Assembly: GCA_004143945.1 (NCBI GenBank)
Contig: SEHB01000001.1
Span: 310,001 to 374,000 of the forward strand
From: Lysobacteraceae bacterium
GTDB lineage: Bacteria; Pseudomonadota; Gammaproteobacteria; Xanthomonadales; Rhodanobacteraceae
Direction: 5' to 3'
Length of the DNA stretch: 64,000 nucleotides
The translations under genes were made by a program, and so were the position numbers. The notes beneath the pieces are model-generated. The model saw only the letters and a program-made list of their open reading frames with translations, was not told the origin of the DNA and ran no database searches. Below are positions 44,951 to 54,829 of the stretch, in pieces. How positions within the stretch are numbered: the stretch's first letter is position 1; each line of letters begins with the position of its first letter.

Positions 44951-44956
44951 TAAAAT
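44951..44956 (+). promoter_or_regulatory. -10 element of the FHA gene
   Basis: TAAAAT at 44951-44956 (5 of 6), the best -10 match in the window, 27 bases before the ATG at 44984. No -35 at standard spacing (44928-44933 reads CCGGAG). Confidence 0.5.
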
Positions 44957-44983
44957 GAACCATCATCCCCCTGATTGGACACG

Positions 44984-45793
44984 ATGCGACTGAGCTTCGC
45001 CAACGGGGAGCACGCGGATTTCGTCGTCGATGGCGGGTCGATCAGCCTCGGCAATGCGGACGGCAACACGCTCGTGCTGCGCGACCGCGACCTGGCGCCC
45101 TGGCACGCGCGGTTCACCGTCGATCCGCGCGGGATCGTGCTCGAGGTGCTCGATTCCAGCGCGCGGACCCACGTCAATGCACGCCCGGTGCGCGAACGCG
45201 CGCTGCTGCGCTGCGGCGACACCGTCTGCCTCGGTCGCGCGGTGATCGCGCTGAAGGCCGATCGCGACGAACAGATCCTGCGCGAGGTTCCGCCGCAGGG
45301 CGAACCGCCGGCGAGCGGCGCGGTGCCGCCGCGCGTGACGCTGCGTGGCGTGTCGGGCAATCACTTCGGCAAGACGATCGCGGTCAACCCGCTGCTCGTG
45401 CTCGGTCGCGACGCCGCCTGCGACCTCGTGCTCGACGACGCGCGCGTCGCGCCGCGGCACGCGATGATCGAGCACGCAGGGGATGCGATCTGGCTGCGCG
45501 ACATCGACTCGCGCGACGGCTCGCAGGTCAATGGCGTGCGCGTGCGCGCTGCGGTGCTGCATCCGGGCGACCAGCTTGCGTTCGGTGGCAGCCTGTTCAT
45601 CGTGGAGGCACCGGGCCTGCCTGGACGCGACCACGAAGGCGTCGACCCCGCGCGTGCGATCACCGAGTCGATGCCCGTGGTCGAGGGCACGCTCCCGCCC
45701 GCATCCGGCGCGGGCACCTCGATCTGGTGGCTGATCGGCGTCGCGGCGCTGATCGCGCTCGGCCTTGGCCTGCTGATCTACCGCGGCGCCTGA
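44984..45793 (+). CDS. Membrane protein with two tandem FHA domains
   Basis: A 269-residue protein. FHA domain 1 (about 20-90) is degenerate, with no GR or S-x-x-H motif (it reads SLGNADGNT, then APWHARF). FHA domain 2 (about 120-205) is better kept: LVLGRDAACDLVLDD, APRHAMIEH, DGSQVNGVRV. A C-terminal membrane helix (about 247-266) follows a Pro/Ala linker. FHA domains bind phosphothreonine, so it may read phosphorylation by one of the two Ser/Thr kinases in the window; there is no direct link. It ends convergent with msrQ, overlapping by 16 bases. Confidence 0.85.
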   Translation: MRLSFANGEHADFVVDGGSISLGNADGNTLVLRDRDLAPWHARFTVDPRGIVLEVLDSSARTHVNARPVRERALLRCGDTVCLGRAVIALKADRDEQILREVPPQGEPPASGAVPPRVTLRGVSGNHFGKTIAVNPLLVLGRDAACDLVLDDARVAPRHAMIEHAGDAIWLRDIDSRDGSQVNGVRVRAAVLHPGDQLAFGGSLFIVEAPGLPGRDHEGVDPARAITESMPVVEGTLPPASGAGTSIWWLIGVAALIALGLGLLIYRGA

Positions 45794-46461
45794 GGCACCG
45801 GCGGCCCGGCCCGTTTCGCGCGTGCCCGCGCGAGCCATCCGGGCACGCGCAGCGCAAGCAGCAACACGAGGATCGCGAGGTAGACGAGCGGTTCACGCAC
45901 CGCGATCGTGTTGCCGGACTTGACGAGCCACAGGTAGTGCAGCACCCCGCAGGCGCCGGCCACGTAGACGAGCCGGTGCAGGCGCTGCCAGTGGCCGCCG
46001 AGCCTTCGCATCATCGCGCGCGTCGAGGTCAGCGCGAGCGGCAGCATCAGCAGCCATGCGAGGAAGCCGACCGTGATGTAGGGCTTCTTCACGATTTCGC
46101 CGAGCACCTGCGACCAGAACCCGCCGAGGTCGACGACGAGGTAGAGCGCGAAATGCACGCTGGCATGGAAGAACGCGAACAGCCCGAGCATGCGCCGGTA
46201 GCGCAGCAGCCATGCCCATCCGGTCAGCCGGCGCAGCGGCGTGATCGCGAGCGTCGCGAGCAGGAAGCGCAGCGTCCAGTCGCCGCTGCGGTGTTCGAGT
46301 TGCGCGACCGGATCGGTGCCGAGCTGGCCATGCAGCATGTCCCAGGCGAGCCACGCGAGCGGCAGCAGGCACAGCGCGAACACGAGCGGCTTGCTCGCGG
46401 CGACGCGATCGAGGCGCGCACGCGTGGAGGCGCGCGCGCGCGTGGCGGCGGGGCCCGTCAT
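45778..46461 (-). CDS. msrQ: Heme-binding membrane subunit MsrQ
   Basis: A 227-residue membrane protein with six helices of the ferric-reductase-like (YedZ) type: HASVHFALYLVVDLG and HWQRLHRLVYVAGACGVLHYLWL contain the His heme ligands, and PYITVGFLAWLLMLPLALTS is conserved. It passes electrons from the respiratory chain to MsrP in the periplasm. It overlaps msrP by one base (TGATG), hence co-translated. The start at 46461 gives the usual length. Confidence 0.93.
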   Translation of the reverse strand: MTGPAATRARASTRARLDRVAASKPLVFALCLLPLAWLAWDMLHGQLGTDPVAQLEHRSGDWTLRFLLATLAITPLRRLTGWAWLLRYRRMLGLFAFFHASVHFALYLVVDLGGFWSQVLGEIVKKPYITVGFLAWLLMLPLALTSTRAMMRRLGGHWQRLHRLVYVAGACGVLHYLWLVKSGNTIAVREPLVYLAILVLLLALRVPGWLARARAKRAGPPVPQAPR

Positions 46462-47453
46462 CAGAAATGCCTGCGCAGGTCCATGCCGGCGTAGAGCGAA
46501 GCCACCTCGTCGGCGTAGCCGTTGAACGGCAGCGTGCGGATGCGGTTGCCGAGCAGGTTGAATCCTTCGCCCGCGATGCGGCGTTCGGTCGCCTGGCTCC
46601 AGCGCGGATGATCGACCGCGGGATTCACGTTGCTGTAGAAGCCGTACTCGCTCGGCGCGGACATGTTCCACGAGGTGCGCGGCTCGCGCTCCGTGAACTC
46701 GATGCGCACGATCGACTTGATGCCCTTGAAGCCGTATTTCCAGGGGACCACGAGCCGCAGCGGCGCGCCGTTCTGGTTCGGCAACGCCTGCCCGTAGAGG
46801 CCGACCGCGAGCAGCGCGAGCGGATGCATCGCCTCGTCGATGCGCAGGCCCTCGCGGTAGGGCCAGTCGAGCACCGGGTACGAGAGGCCCGGCATCTGCG
46901 TCGGGCGCCGCACGGTTCGGAACGCGACGTACTTCGCCTCCGACGTGGGCTTGAAGCGCTTGAGCACGTCGCCGAGCGGGATGCCGACCCAAGGGATCAC
47001 CATCGACCAGGCCTCCACGCAGCGCATGCGATAGATGCGCTCCTCGAGTGGATGGCCCTTGAGCAGGTCCTCGAGTGCGAAGGTCCCGGTCACTTCGGCC
47101 GCGCCCGCGATCTCGACCGTCCACGGCGCAGGTTCGAAGCGGCCCGAGCGGTTCGCCGGGTCGTCCTTGCCGGTCCCGAACTCGTAGTAGTTGTTGTAGT
47201 GGGTGGCGTCGTGGAACGTCGTCTGCGCCTCGTCGGTGCCGTACCGGCCGCGCCGCGCGATCTCGAGCGACGGCTGCGGCGCGACGGCCGCGACCGGTGC
47301 GGCCGACGCGGCGTCGTCGGGCTGTCCGCAACCCGCGAGCAGCAGCGGCGCCGCGGCAAGACCCTTGAGCAGCTCGCGGCGGCGCCGATAGACAGACTCG
47401 GGCGTGATGTCGCTGCCCCGGGGTTCGGTACGTTTGCGGATCGGCATCGGCAC
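46461..47453 (-). CDS. msrP: Periplasmic methionine sulfoxide reductase MsrP (molybdopterin)
   Basis: A 330-residue YedY-type oxidoreductase. A Tat-type start, [19 protein letters not shown] (23-41), then a molybdopterin domain: C145 in [11 protein letters not shown] is the molybdenum ligand, with [42 protein letters not shown] near residues 225-265. It repairs oxidised methionine in periplasmic proteins. The Tat segment ends in LLLAGC, so residue C42 may be lipidated, which is unusual for MsrP. It starts the msrPQ pair, with 184 bases to the divergent serC. Confidence 0.93.
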   Translation of the reverse strand: MPMPIRKRTEPRGSDITPESVYRRRRELLKGLAAAPLLLAGCGQPDDAASAAPVAAVAPQPSLEIARRGRYGTDEAQTTFHDATHYNNYYEFGTGKDDPANRSGRFEPAPWTVEIAGAAEVTGTFALEDLLKGHPLEERIYRMRCVEAWSMVIPWVGIPLGDVLKRFKPTSEAKYVAFRTVRRPTQMPGLSYPVLDWPYREGLRIDEAMHPLALLAVGLYGQALPNQNGAPLRLVVPWKYGFKGIKSIVRIEFTEREPRTSWNMSAPSEYGFYSNVNPAVDHPRWSQATERRIAGEGFNLLGNRIRTLPFNGYADEVASLYAGMDLRRHF

Positions 47454-47637
47454 TCCTCGTCGGTCGCTGGTGGACCGGGGCAGCGCAAGGATTCTTGCGC
47501 GCGGGCATCCTCGTCCACTCCATCGACGGCGACGATACGCCGGTTGCGGCGCGAGGTTGCCGCGCGCCGGCAGTTGCCAGCGTGCTGCGCCGCGGCATAG
47601 AGTCCGCAGGCCCCGTACGATCCCCCGGAGTCGCTGC

Positions 47638-48720
47638 GTGAGTCGTGCCTACAACTTCAGCGCGGGTCCCGCCGCACTGCCCGAGCCGGTGCTGCGCGAG
47701 GCGCAGGCCGAACTGCCCGAATGGGATGGCGTGAATGCCTCGGTGATGGAGATCAGCCATCGTGGCAAGGCGTTCATGGCGATGGCGGCGCAGGCCGAGC
47801 AGGACCTGCGCGACCTGCTCGCGGTGCCACCGGGCTACAAGGTCCTGTTCCTGCAGGGTGGGGCGACCCAGCAGTTCCCGCTGATCCCGCTGAACTTCGC
47901 GCGACGCGACCAGTCGGCCGACTACGTGCTGACCGGCGACTGGAGCGAGAAGGCCGCGCGCGAGGCGAGGTCGCTCGTGCACGTGCGCGTCGCCGCGAGT
48001 TCCGAATCCACGCGCTACGACCGGATCCCGCCGCGCGCCGGCTGGGACCTCGATCCGAAGTCGGCCTACGTGCACATCACGCCGAACGAAACGATCCGCG
48101 GCGTCGAATTCCACGCGGTCCCCGACGTCGGCGAGGTGCCGCTGATCGGCGACGTGTCCTCGACGATCCTCTCGCGACCGCTCGACGTCACGCGCTACGC
48201 GATGCTCTACGCGGGTGCGCAGAAGAACATCGGGCCATCCGGTCTCGTCGTCGTGATCGTGCGCGACGAGTTGCTGCAGCGGTGCCCGAAGGACCTGCCG
48301 AAGATCTTCAGTTACGCCGAACATGCGGCGCAGGATTCGCTGCTCAATACGCCCAACACCTGGGGTTGGTACCTCGCGGGCCTCGTGTTCAAGTGGCTCA
48401 AGGCCGAAGGCGGCGTCGCCGCGATGGCCGAACGCAACCGCGCGAAGGCGACGCTGCTGTACGACTACATCGACGGCTCCGGCTGGTACTCGAATCCGGT
48501 GCAGCGCGAGGCGCGCTCGTGGATGAACGTGCCGTTCTCGCTGCCGGACGATCGGCTCGATGCGGCCTTCCTCGCCGAATCCGAAGCCGCCGGCCTGCTC
48601 GCGCTCAAGGGCCATCGACTGCTCGGCGGCATGCGTGCCTCGATCTACAACGCGATGCCGCTCGCGGGCGTCGAGGCGCTGGTCGCCTTCATGCGCGAGT
48701 TCGCGCGGCGCAACGGTTGA
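47638..48720 (+). CDS. serC: Phosphoserine aminotransferase
   Basis: A 360-residue class V aminotransferase. It starts [15 protein letters not shown] (GTG start), has [17 protein letters not shown] and the PLP lysine K196 in [10 protein letters not shown]. It makes 3-phosphoserine in serine biosynthesis and can serve pyridoxine synthesis. GGAG at 47627-47630 supports the GTG at 47638. First of the serC-pheA-hisC-aroA run, 8 bases before pheA. Confidence 0.97.
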   Translation: MSRAYNFSAGPAALPEPVLREAQAELPEWDGVNASVMEISHRGKAFMAMAAQAEQDLRDLLAVPPGYKVLFLQGGATQQFPLIPLNFARRDQSADYVLTGDWSEKAAREARSLVHVRVAASSESTRYDRIPPRAGWDLDPKSAYVHITPNETIRGVEFHAVPDVGEVPLIGDVSSTILSRPLDVTRYAMLYAGAQKNIGPSGLVVVIVRDELLQRCPKDLPKIFSYAEHAAQDSLLNTPNTWGWYLAGLVFKWLKAEGGVAAMAERNRAKATLLYDYIDGSGWYSNPVQREARSWMNVPFSLPDDRLDAAFLAESEAAGLLALKGHRLLGGMRASIYNAMPLAGVEALVAFMREFARRNG

Positions 48721-48728
48721 GGCGGGCC

Positions 48729-49826
48729 GTGTCCGACGATCCTGCCGCACCCGACCTCGCCGACGTGCGCGCGCGCATCGACGCGATCGACCGCCAGATC
48801 CAGGCACTGATCGCCGAGCGCGCAGGATTCGCGCGCCAGGTCGGCAAGGCCAAGGGCAAGCTTGCCGCGGCCGTCGACTACTACCGGCCCGAGCGCGAGG
48901 CGCAGGTACTGCGCATGGTCGTCGACCGCAACGAGGGCCCCCTCAGCGACGAAGTGCTCGTGCACCTGTTCCGCGAAGTGATGTCGGCCTGCCTCGCGCA
49001 GCAGGAACCGCTCAAGGTCGGTTACCTCGGACCCGAGGGTACCTTCAGCCAGCAGGCCGTGCACAAGCACTTCGGGCGTTCCGCCCTCGGCCTGCCGATG
49101 GCGAGCATCGAGGAAGTGTTCCAGGAAGTCGAGGCGGGCAACGCGGATTTCGGCGTGGTGCCGGTCGAGAACTCGGGGCAGGGCACGATCCAGGTCACGC
49201 TCGACATGTTCCTGACCTCGAACCTCAAGATCTGCGGCGAGGTCGAGTTGCGCGTGCACCAGTTCCTTTTGTCCCGCTCGGGACGGATCGAGGACATCGA
49301 GCGCATCTACGCGCATCCGCAATCGTTCGCGCAGACCCAGGCATGGCTGCGCGGCAACCTGCCCAACGTCGAGAAGGTCGCGGTCACGAGCAATGCCGAA
49401 GGCGCGCGGCGCGCGCGCAACGCCGACGATGCGGCCGCGATCGGCGGCGAGTCGGCAGGGCACGTCTACGGCCTCAAGAAGGTCATCATGGCATCGATCG
49501 AGGACCACGCGGACAACACCACGCGTTTCCTCGTGCTCGGCCGGCAGATCTTCCCGTCGTCGGGCCATGACCGCACGTCTGTGCTCGTCTTCATAAAGGA
49601 CCAGCCCGGCGCGCTGTTCAACGTGCTGAGCCCGTTCGCGCGCCACGGCATCAGCATGAACCGCATCGAGTCGCGACCCTCGCACCAGGCGAAGTGGGAA
49701 TACGGTTTCTTCATCGACCTGTCGGGCCATGTCGAGGACGAAGCGATGCGCCAGGCGCTTGCCGAACTCGACGCGCATGCCTCCGAGATCAAGGTGCTCG
49801 GGTCCTATCCGGTCGCGGTGCCGTGA
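48729..49826 (+). CDS. pheA: Bifunctional chorismate mutase / prephenate dehydratase
   Basis: A 365-residue protein. AroQ chorismate mutase at about 10-90 (RIDAIDRQIQALIAERAGFARQVGKAK), prephenate dehydratase at about 96-275 (VGYLGPEGTFSQQAVHKHFG, ENSGQGTI, DNTTRFLVLG), and a C-terminal ACT domain (about 285-360; SVLVFIKDQPGALFNVLSPFARHGISMNRIESRP) for Phe feedback control. It commits chorismate to phenylalanine. Its stop overlaps the GTG start of hisC by 4 bases. Confidence 0.96.
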   Translation: MSDDPAAPDLADVRARIDAIDRQIQALIAERAGFARQVGKAKGKLAAAVDYYRPEREAQVLRMVVDRNEGPLSDEVLVHLFREVMSACLAQQEPLKVGYLGPEGTFSQQAVHKHFGRSALGLPMASIEEVFQEVEAGNADFGVVPVENSGQGTIQVTLDMFLTSNLKICGEVELRVHQFLLSRSGRIEDIERIYAHPQSFAQTQAWLRGNLPNVEKVAVTSNAEGARRARNADDAAAIGGESAGHVYGLKKVIMASIEDHADNTTRFLVLGRQIFPSSGHDRTSVLVFIKDQPGALFNVLSPFARHGISMNRIESRPSHQAKWEYGFFIDLSGHVEDEAMRQALAELDAHASEIKVLGSYPVAVP

Positions 49827-50929
49827 GCTTCGACGCGGCGCGGCTCGCGACTCCCGCGCTGCGCGCGTTGCGCGCCTACGATCCCGGGCACGACCTGCCG
49901 CAGCTCAGGCAGCGCTTCGGCGATGCGATCGCCGAACTCGGCTCGAACGAGAATCCGCTGGGCCCCAGTCCGCTCGCGCTCGAGGCGATGCACGGGTCGC
50001 TCGCATCCGCGTGGCGCTATCCCGATCCGCGTGGCGCCGCGCTCAAGGCCGCGCTCGCCGATTCGCTCGGCGTGGAGGCCGCGTGCATCGTGCTCGGCAA
50101 CGGGTCGCATGAACTGCTGATGCTGCTGGCGCAAGCCTTCGCCGATCCCTCGCATTCGGTCGTGTACTCGCAATACGGCTTCGCGGTGTTCCCGATCGCG
50201 ACGGCGGCGGCAGGCGCGCAGGCGATCCAGGTGCCTGCCTTGCCACGCGACGATCCGCAGGCGCCGCTCGGCCACGACCTCGACGCGATCGCCGACGCGG
50301 TGCGCGCCGACACCCGGCTGGTCTATCTCGCCAATCCGAACAACCCGACCGGCACCTGGTTCGGCGATGACGCGCTCGAACGCCTGCTCGCGCGCACGCG
50401 CGACGACGTGATCGTCGTCGTCGACGAGGCCTATCATGAATATGTCGACCGCGACGACCCCGGCACCGCGCTGCGCTTCGCCCGGCGCCATCCGAACCTC
50501 GTCGTCACGCGCACGTTTTCCAAGGCGCATGCGCTGGCGGGTTTGCGCGTGGGTTGCCTCGTCGCGCACGCGAGCGTCGCGGCGGTGCTCGAACGCCTGC
50601 GCGAATCCTTCAACGTGAATGTCGTCGCGCTCGCGGCAGCCGAGGCGGCGCTGCGCGACCGCGCCCACCTCGAACGCGTGCGCGATTTCAACACGGCCGA
50701 GCGCGAATGGCTGCGCGCGGGCCTCGAGCGCAACGGCTGCGCCGCGCTGCCGTCGCAGACCAATATCCTGCTCGTGGACCCAGGGCGCGACGCGAACACG
50801 CTCGAGCGGCGCCTGTTCGAACGCGGCGTGATCGTGCGGCCGATGACCGGCTACGGCCTCGGCCACCTGCTGCGCATCAGCGTCGGCCGGCGCGACGAGA
50901 ACCAGCGGCTGCTGGACGCGCTCGCATGA
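49823..50929 (+). CDS. hisC: Histidinol-phosphate / aromatic aminotransferase
   Basis: A 368-residue fold-type I aminotransferase of the HisC family. LGSNENPLGPSP (about 40-51), the PLP block YLANPNNPTGTWF, DEAYHEYVD, and the Schiff-base lysine K234 in RTFSKAHALAGLRVG. It may be HisC2, which in related supraoperons transaminates imidazole-acetol phosphate and aromatic keto acids. GTG start overlaps the pheA stop (4 bases) and its stop overlaps aroA (4 bases), so all are co-translated. Confidence 0.92.
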   Translation: MSFDAARLATPALRALRAYDPGHDLPQLRQRFGDAIAELGSNENPLGPSPLALEAMHGSLASAWRYPDPRGAALKAALADSLGVEAACIVLGNGSHELLMLLAQAFADPSHSVVYSQYGFAVFPIATAAAGAQAIQVPALPRDDPQAPLGHDLDAIADAVRADTRLVYLANPNNPTGTWFGDDALERLLARTRDDVIVVVDEAYHEYVDRDDPGTALRFARRHPNLVVTRTFSKAHALAGLRVGCLVAHASVAAVLERLRESFNVNVVALAAAEAALRDRAHLERVRDFNTAEREWLRAGLERNGCAALPSQTNILLVDPGRDANTLERRLFERGVIVRPMTGYGLGHLLRISVGRRDENQRLLDALA

Positions 50930-52236
50930 GCGCGCGCGTGGACTGGAGCAGCGCGCCCGCGGGACCGCTGCGCGGCGAGATCGAGGTGCCCGGAGACAAG
51001 TCGATCTCGCACCGCGCGGTCATGCTCGCGGCGCTCGCGGACGGTGTCTCGGAAATCGACGGCTTCCTCGAAGGCGAGGACACGCGCGCGACCGCGGCGA
51101 TCTTCCGCGCGCTCGGCGTACGCATCGAGGCGCCGTCGCCCGCACGGCGCATCGTGCACGGCGTCGGCATCGGAGGGCTCGCGCCGGCGTCGGATGATCT
51201 GGACTGCGGCAACTCGGGTACCGCGATGCGCCTGCTCGCGGGGCTGCTCGCAGGCCAGGCCTTCGACAGCCGACTGGTCGGCGATGCGTCGTTGTCGCGT
51301 CGACCGATGCGCCGCGTGGTCGACCCGCTGCGCGCCATGGGCGCGAGGATCGCCGATGCAGGCGATGGCTGCCCGCCGCTCTCGATCACGGGCCAGGCAC
51401 GCCTGCGCGGACTCGCGCATGCGCCCGAGGTCGCGAGCGCCCAGGTCAAGTCCGCCTTGCTGCTTGCGGGCCTCTACGCGAAAGGCGAGACGCGCGTGGC
51501 CGAGCGCCATCCGACCCGCGACTACACCGAGCGCATGCTGGCCGCGTTCGGCTGGCCGATCCGCTACCGGCCGGGTGTCGCCGAGCTGTCGGGCGGACAC
51601 CGGCTGCGCGCCACCGGCATGCACGTGCCCGGCGATTTCTCCTCGGCCGCGTTCTTCCTGGTCGCGGCCAGCGTGGTGCCGGGCTCGCGCCTGCTTCTGC
51701 GCGGCGTCGGCCTCAATCCGCGGCGCACCGGCCTGCTCGAGGTCCTGCGCGCGATGGGTGCGGACATCCGCGAGCACGCGGCGCGCGAGCAGGGCGGTGA
51801 ACGCGTCGCCGACCTCGAGGTACGGCACGCCCCGCTGCAGGGGATCGACGTGCCGCCGGCGCTGGTGCCCGACATGATCGATGAGTTCCCCGCGCTGTTC
51901 GTCGCCGCGGCTGCGGCGTCAGGGCGCACGCGCGTGAGCGGCGCGGCCGAGTTGCGCGTGAAGGAGTCGGACCGCATCGCGGTGATGGCGAGCGGACTGC
52001 GCGCGCTCGGGATCGACGTCGTGGAAACGCCGGATGGCGCGCTGATCGAGGGCGGACGCTGCGCCGGCGGCGAGGTCGACAGCGCGGGCGACCACCGCAT
52101 CGCGATGGCGTTCACGGTCGCTGGCCTGGTCGCGTCGGGCGCGCTGCGGATCCGCGACTGCGCGAACGTCGCCACCTCGTTCCCGGGCTTCGCGGAACTC
52201 GCGCGCCGCGCCGGCTTCGGCCTGATCGACGCATGA
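50926..52236 (+). CDS. aroA: 3-phosphoshikimate 1-carboxyvinyltransferase (EPSP synthase)
   Basis: A 436-residue EPSP synthase: PGDKSISHRAVMLAALADG (22-40), DCGNSGTAMRLLAGLLAG, and RLKESDRI-type ELRVKESDRIAVMASGLRALG (about 345-365). It condenses shikimate-3-phosphate with PEP. The start overlaps the hisC stop (ATGA). The late block DHRIAMAFTVAGL is conserved. The class (glyphosate-sensitive or tolerant) was not assessed. A 95-base gap with a -10 element separates it from cmk. Confidence 0.97.
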   Translation: MSARVDWSSAPAGPLRGEIEVPGDKSISHRAVMLAALADGVSEIDGFLEGEDTRATAAIFRALGVRIEAPSPARRIVHGVGIGGLAPASDDLDCGNSGTAMRLLAGLLAGQAFDSRLVGDASLSRRPMRRVVDPLRAMGARIADAGDGCPPLSITGQARLRGLAHAPEVASAQVKSALLLAGLYAKGETRVAERHPTRDYTERMLAAFGWPIRYRPGVAELSGGHRLRATGMHVPGDFSSAAFFLVAASVVPGSRLLLRGVGLNPRRTGLLEVLRAMGADIREHAAREQGGERVADLEVRHAPLQGIDVPPALVPDMIDEFPALFVAAAAASGRTRVSGAAELRVKESDRIAVMASGLRALGIDVVETPDGALIEGGRCAGGEVDSAGDHRIAMAFTVAGLVASGALRIRDCANVATSFPGFAELARRAGFGLIDA

Positions 52237-52298
52237 GCCTGTTGCCGAAACTCGGCGGCCGCACTCCCGCTCGCTCCGCGAGCGTCCGTCCCACCGAT

Positions 52299-52304
52299 TA
52301 GAAT
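52299..52304 (+). promoter_or_regulatory. Candidate -10 of cmk
   Basis: TAGAAT at 52299-52304 (5 of 6) lies 27 bases before the cmk ATG, in the gap after aroA. No -35 is seen. Confidence 0.4.
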
Positions 52305-52331
52305 CGCGTCTTTCCGCCGCCCCGGACCGCC

Positions 52332-53018
52332 ATGACCAAGCCCGACCATCCCGCGCCCGTGCTGACGATCGACGGACCGTCGGGTTCCGGCAAAGGCACG
52401 ATCGCGCGCGCGGTGGCCGACACGCTCGGCTGGCACCTGCTCGACTCGGGCGCGATCTACCGCGCGGTCGGTTACGCCGCGGGCATGGCCGGGATCGACC
52501 TGTCGGATGCGACGGCGGTCACGCGCTGCGCGGAGACCACGAAGATCGTGTTCCGCGATCCGAAGGACGGCGGCGACACGCGCGTGATCATCAACGGGCA
52601 CGATGCGACCGACGAAATCCGCACCGAGACCTGCGGCGCGGCGGCCTCGGCGATCGCCGCGATCCCGGCCGTGCGCGCGGCGCTGCTCGACAAGCAGAAG
52701 GCGTTCCGCAAGGCGCCCGGGCTGGTCGCGGACGGGCGCGACATGGGCACGATCGTGTTCAGGGATGCGCCGTTCAAGTTCTTCCTGACCGCGAGCGCCG
52801 GGGAGCGTGCGCGCAGGCGGCATAAGCAGTTGAAGGAAAAGGGGTTGGCTGTTACACTCGCCGCCCTTTTGCGCGAGATCGAAGCGCGCGACGAGCGCGA
52901 CGCCACCCGCAAGGTGGCTCCGCTGAAGCCGGCCGAGGGGGCCGTGATCATCGACAGTACCGCGATTCCGATCGAAGAGGTGATCGCGCGCGTGCTCGCG
53001 GTGGTGCGTCCCGCCTGA
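52332..53018 (+). CDS. cmk: Cytidylate kinase
   Basis: A 228-residue nucleoside monophosphate kinase. P-loop G15-PSGSGK-G22-T, then [22 protein letters not shown] (CMP-binding part), [21 protein letters not shown] (Asp/Arg pair contacting CMP) and [13 protein letters not shown]. It phosphorylates CMP and dCMP. Typical position upstream of rpsA. An internal promoter-like sequence for rpsA lies within the reading frame at 52830-52858. Confidence 0.97.
   Translation: MTKPDHPAPVLTIDGPSGSGKGTIARAVADTLGWHLLDSGAIYRAVGYAAGMAGIDLSDATAVTRCAETTKIVFRDPKDGGDTRVIINGHDATDEIRTETCGAAASAIAAIPAVRAALLDKQKAFRKAPGLVADGRDMGTIVFRDAPFKFFLTASAGERARRRHKQLKEKGLAVTLAALLREIEARDERDATRKVAPLKPAEGAVIIDSTAIPIEEVIARVLAVVRPA
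52830..52858 (+). promoter_or_regulatory. Candidate internal promoter for rpsA
   Basis: TTGAAG (52830-52835), 17 bases, TACACT (52853-52858); both hexamers match consensus at 4 of 6 and the region is AT-rich for this genome. It lies about 295 bases upstream of rpsA. E. coli rpsA also has promoters inside cmk. Confidence 0.45.
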
Positions 53019-53153
53019 TCGACGACGAAGAATTCGCCCGCGAGGGCAATGGCCCGGCCATCCGGCCGGAACGCAACGATGCGGCGTTTGCGCATCCCTG
53101 AAGGTGGGTTGCCGACCCTGGTGGCGGCGGCCTGTTTCATACTGGAATCCAAC

Positions 53154-54821
53154 ATGACCGAAAGTTTCGCCGAGCTGTTCGAACAGAGCCAGCAGTCGCT
53201 CTCCAAGCTGCGCTCCGGCGCCATCGTCACCGGTACCGTCGTCGAGATCCGATCCGACGTCGTCGTGGTGAACGCAGGCCTGAAGTCCGAAGGCATCATC
53301 CCGATCGAACAGTTCAAGAACGAGAAGGGCGAGCTCGAAATCAGCGTCGGCGACGACGTCAAGGTCGCGCTCGACGCGATCGAGAATGGCTTCGGCGAGA
53401 CCATGCTCTCGCGCGAGAAGGCCAAGCGTTCGCTGGTGTGGGACGAGCTCGAGGAAGCGCAGACCGCCAATGCCGCCGTCACCGGCCGCATCTCCGGCAA
53501 GGTCAAGGGCGGCTTCACGGTCGACATCAAGGACGTCCGCGCGTTCCTGCCCGGCTCCCTCGTCGACGTGCGCCCGGTGCGCGACCCGACCTATCTCGAG
53601 GGCAAGGAACTCGAGTTCAAGATCATCAAGCTCGACCGCAAGCGCAACAACGTCGTGGTGTCGCGCCGCGCCGTCGTCGAGAGCGAGTTCAGCGCAGAGC
53701 GCGAGCAGCTGCTCGACAAGCTGGTCGAGGGCGCGGTCGTCAAGGGCGTGGTCAAGAACCTCACCGATTACGGTGCGTTCGTCGACCTCGGCGGCATCGA
53801 CGGCCTGCTGCACATCACCGACATGGCGTGGAAGCGCGTGCGCCACCCGTCCGAAGTCGTCAATGTCGGCGACGAACTCGACGTGCGCGTGCTCAAGTTC
53901 GATCGCGAGCGCAACCGCGTCTCGCTCGGCCTGAAGCAGCTCGGCGAGGATCCGTGGGTCGCGATCTCGCGTCGCTATCCGAGCAACACGCGCCTGTTCG
54001 GCAAGGTCTCCAACGTCACCGACTACGGCTGCTTCGTCGAGCTCGAGCCCGGCGTCGAGGGCCTCGTGCACGTGTCCGAGATGGACTGGACCAACAAGAA
54101 CGTCAACCCGGCCAAGATCGTCCAGGTCGGGGACGAGGTCGAGGTCATGGTGCTCGACGTCGACGAGGAGCGCCGCCGCATCTCGCTCGGCATGAAGCAG
54201 ACCAGCGCCAATCCGTGGGAAGCGTTCGCTGCGATCCACAAGAAGAACGACAAGGTGTCGGGCACGATCAAGTCGATCACCGACTTCGGCATCTTCGTCG
54301 GCCTGGACGGCGGCATCGACGGCCTCGTGCATCTGTCCGACATCTCGTGGCAGACCACCGGCGAAGACCTCGTGCGCAACTTCAAGAAGGGCGACGAGAT
54401 CGAGGCCGTGGTGCTCGCGGTCGACCCGGAGCGCGAGCGCATCTCGCTCGGCATCAAGCAGCTCGAGCAGGATCCATTCGGCCAGTTCATGGCGGCGCAT
54501 CCGCGCGGCAGCATCTTGACCGGCACTGTGCGCGAAGTCGATCCGCGCGGCGCGACGATCGATCTCGGCGACGGCGTCGAGGGTTACCTGCGTGCGAACG
54601 ACATCGCCAAGGAGCGGATCGAGGACGCGACGCAGCACCTCAAGGTCGGCGACACGGTCGAGGCGAAGTTCACCGGGATGGACCGCAAGGGTCGTTCGCT
54701 GCAGCTCTCGATCCGCGCGAAGGACGAGGACGAACTGCAGACCACGCTCGAGGAGTACCAGAGCGCGAGCGGCGGCACCACCAAGCTCGGCGCGCTGCTC
54801 AAGGAGCAGCTCAACCGCTGA
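53154..54821 (+). CDS. rpsA: 30S ribosomal protein S1
   Basis: A 555-residue protein with six S1 RNA-binding repeats: the first two (about 20-160) bind the ribosome and the last four (about 190-520) bind mRNA, each with G-x-(V/I)-x-x-(I/V)-x-x-(F/Y)-G patterns ([27 protein letters not shown]). S1 delivers mRNA to the ribosome. The ATG at 53154 is preferred to an in-frame upstream ATG at 53049 because S1 starts with [10 protein letters not shown]. The ribosome site is weak, as is usual for rpsA. Followed by two hairpins and ihfB. Confidence 0.98.
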   Translation: MTESFAELFEQSQQSLSKLRSGAIVTGTVVEIRSDVVVVNAGLKSEGIIPIEQFKNEKGELEISVGDDVKVALDAIENGFGETMLSREKAKRSLVWDELEEAQTANAAVTGRISGKVKGGFTVDIKDVRAFLPGSLVDVRPVRDPTYLEGKELEFKIIKLDRKRNNVVVSRRAVVESEFSAEREQLLDKLVEGAVVKGVVKNLTDYGAFVDLGGIDGLLHITDMAWKRVRHPSEVVNVGDELDVRVLKFDRERNRVSLGLKQLGEDPWVAISRRYPSNTRLFGKVSNVTDYGCFVELEPGVEGLVHVSEMDWTNKNVNPAKIVQVGDEVEVMVLDVDEERRRISLGMKQTSANPWEAFAAIHKKNDKVSGTIKSITDFGIFVGLDGGIDGLVHLSDISWQTTGEDLVRNFKKGDEIEAVVLAVDPERERISLGIKQLEQDPFGQFMAAHPRGSILTGTVREVDPRGATIDLGDGVEGYLRANDIAKERIEDATQHLKVGDTVEAKFTGMDRKGRSLQLSIRAKDEDELQTTLEEYQSASGGTTKLGALLKEQLNR

Positions 54822-54829
54822 GGCAACTT

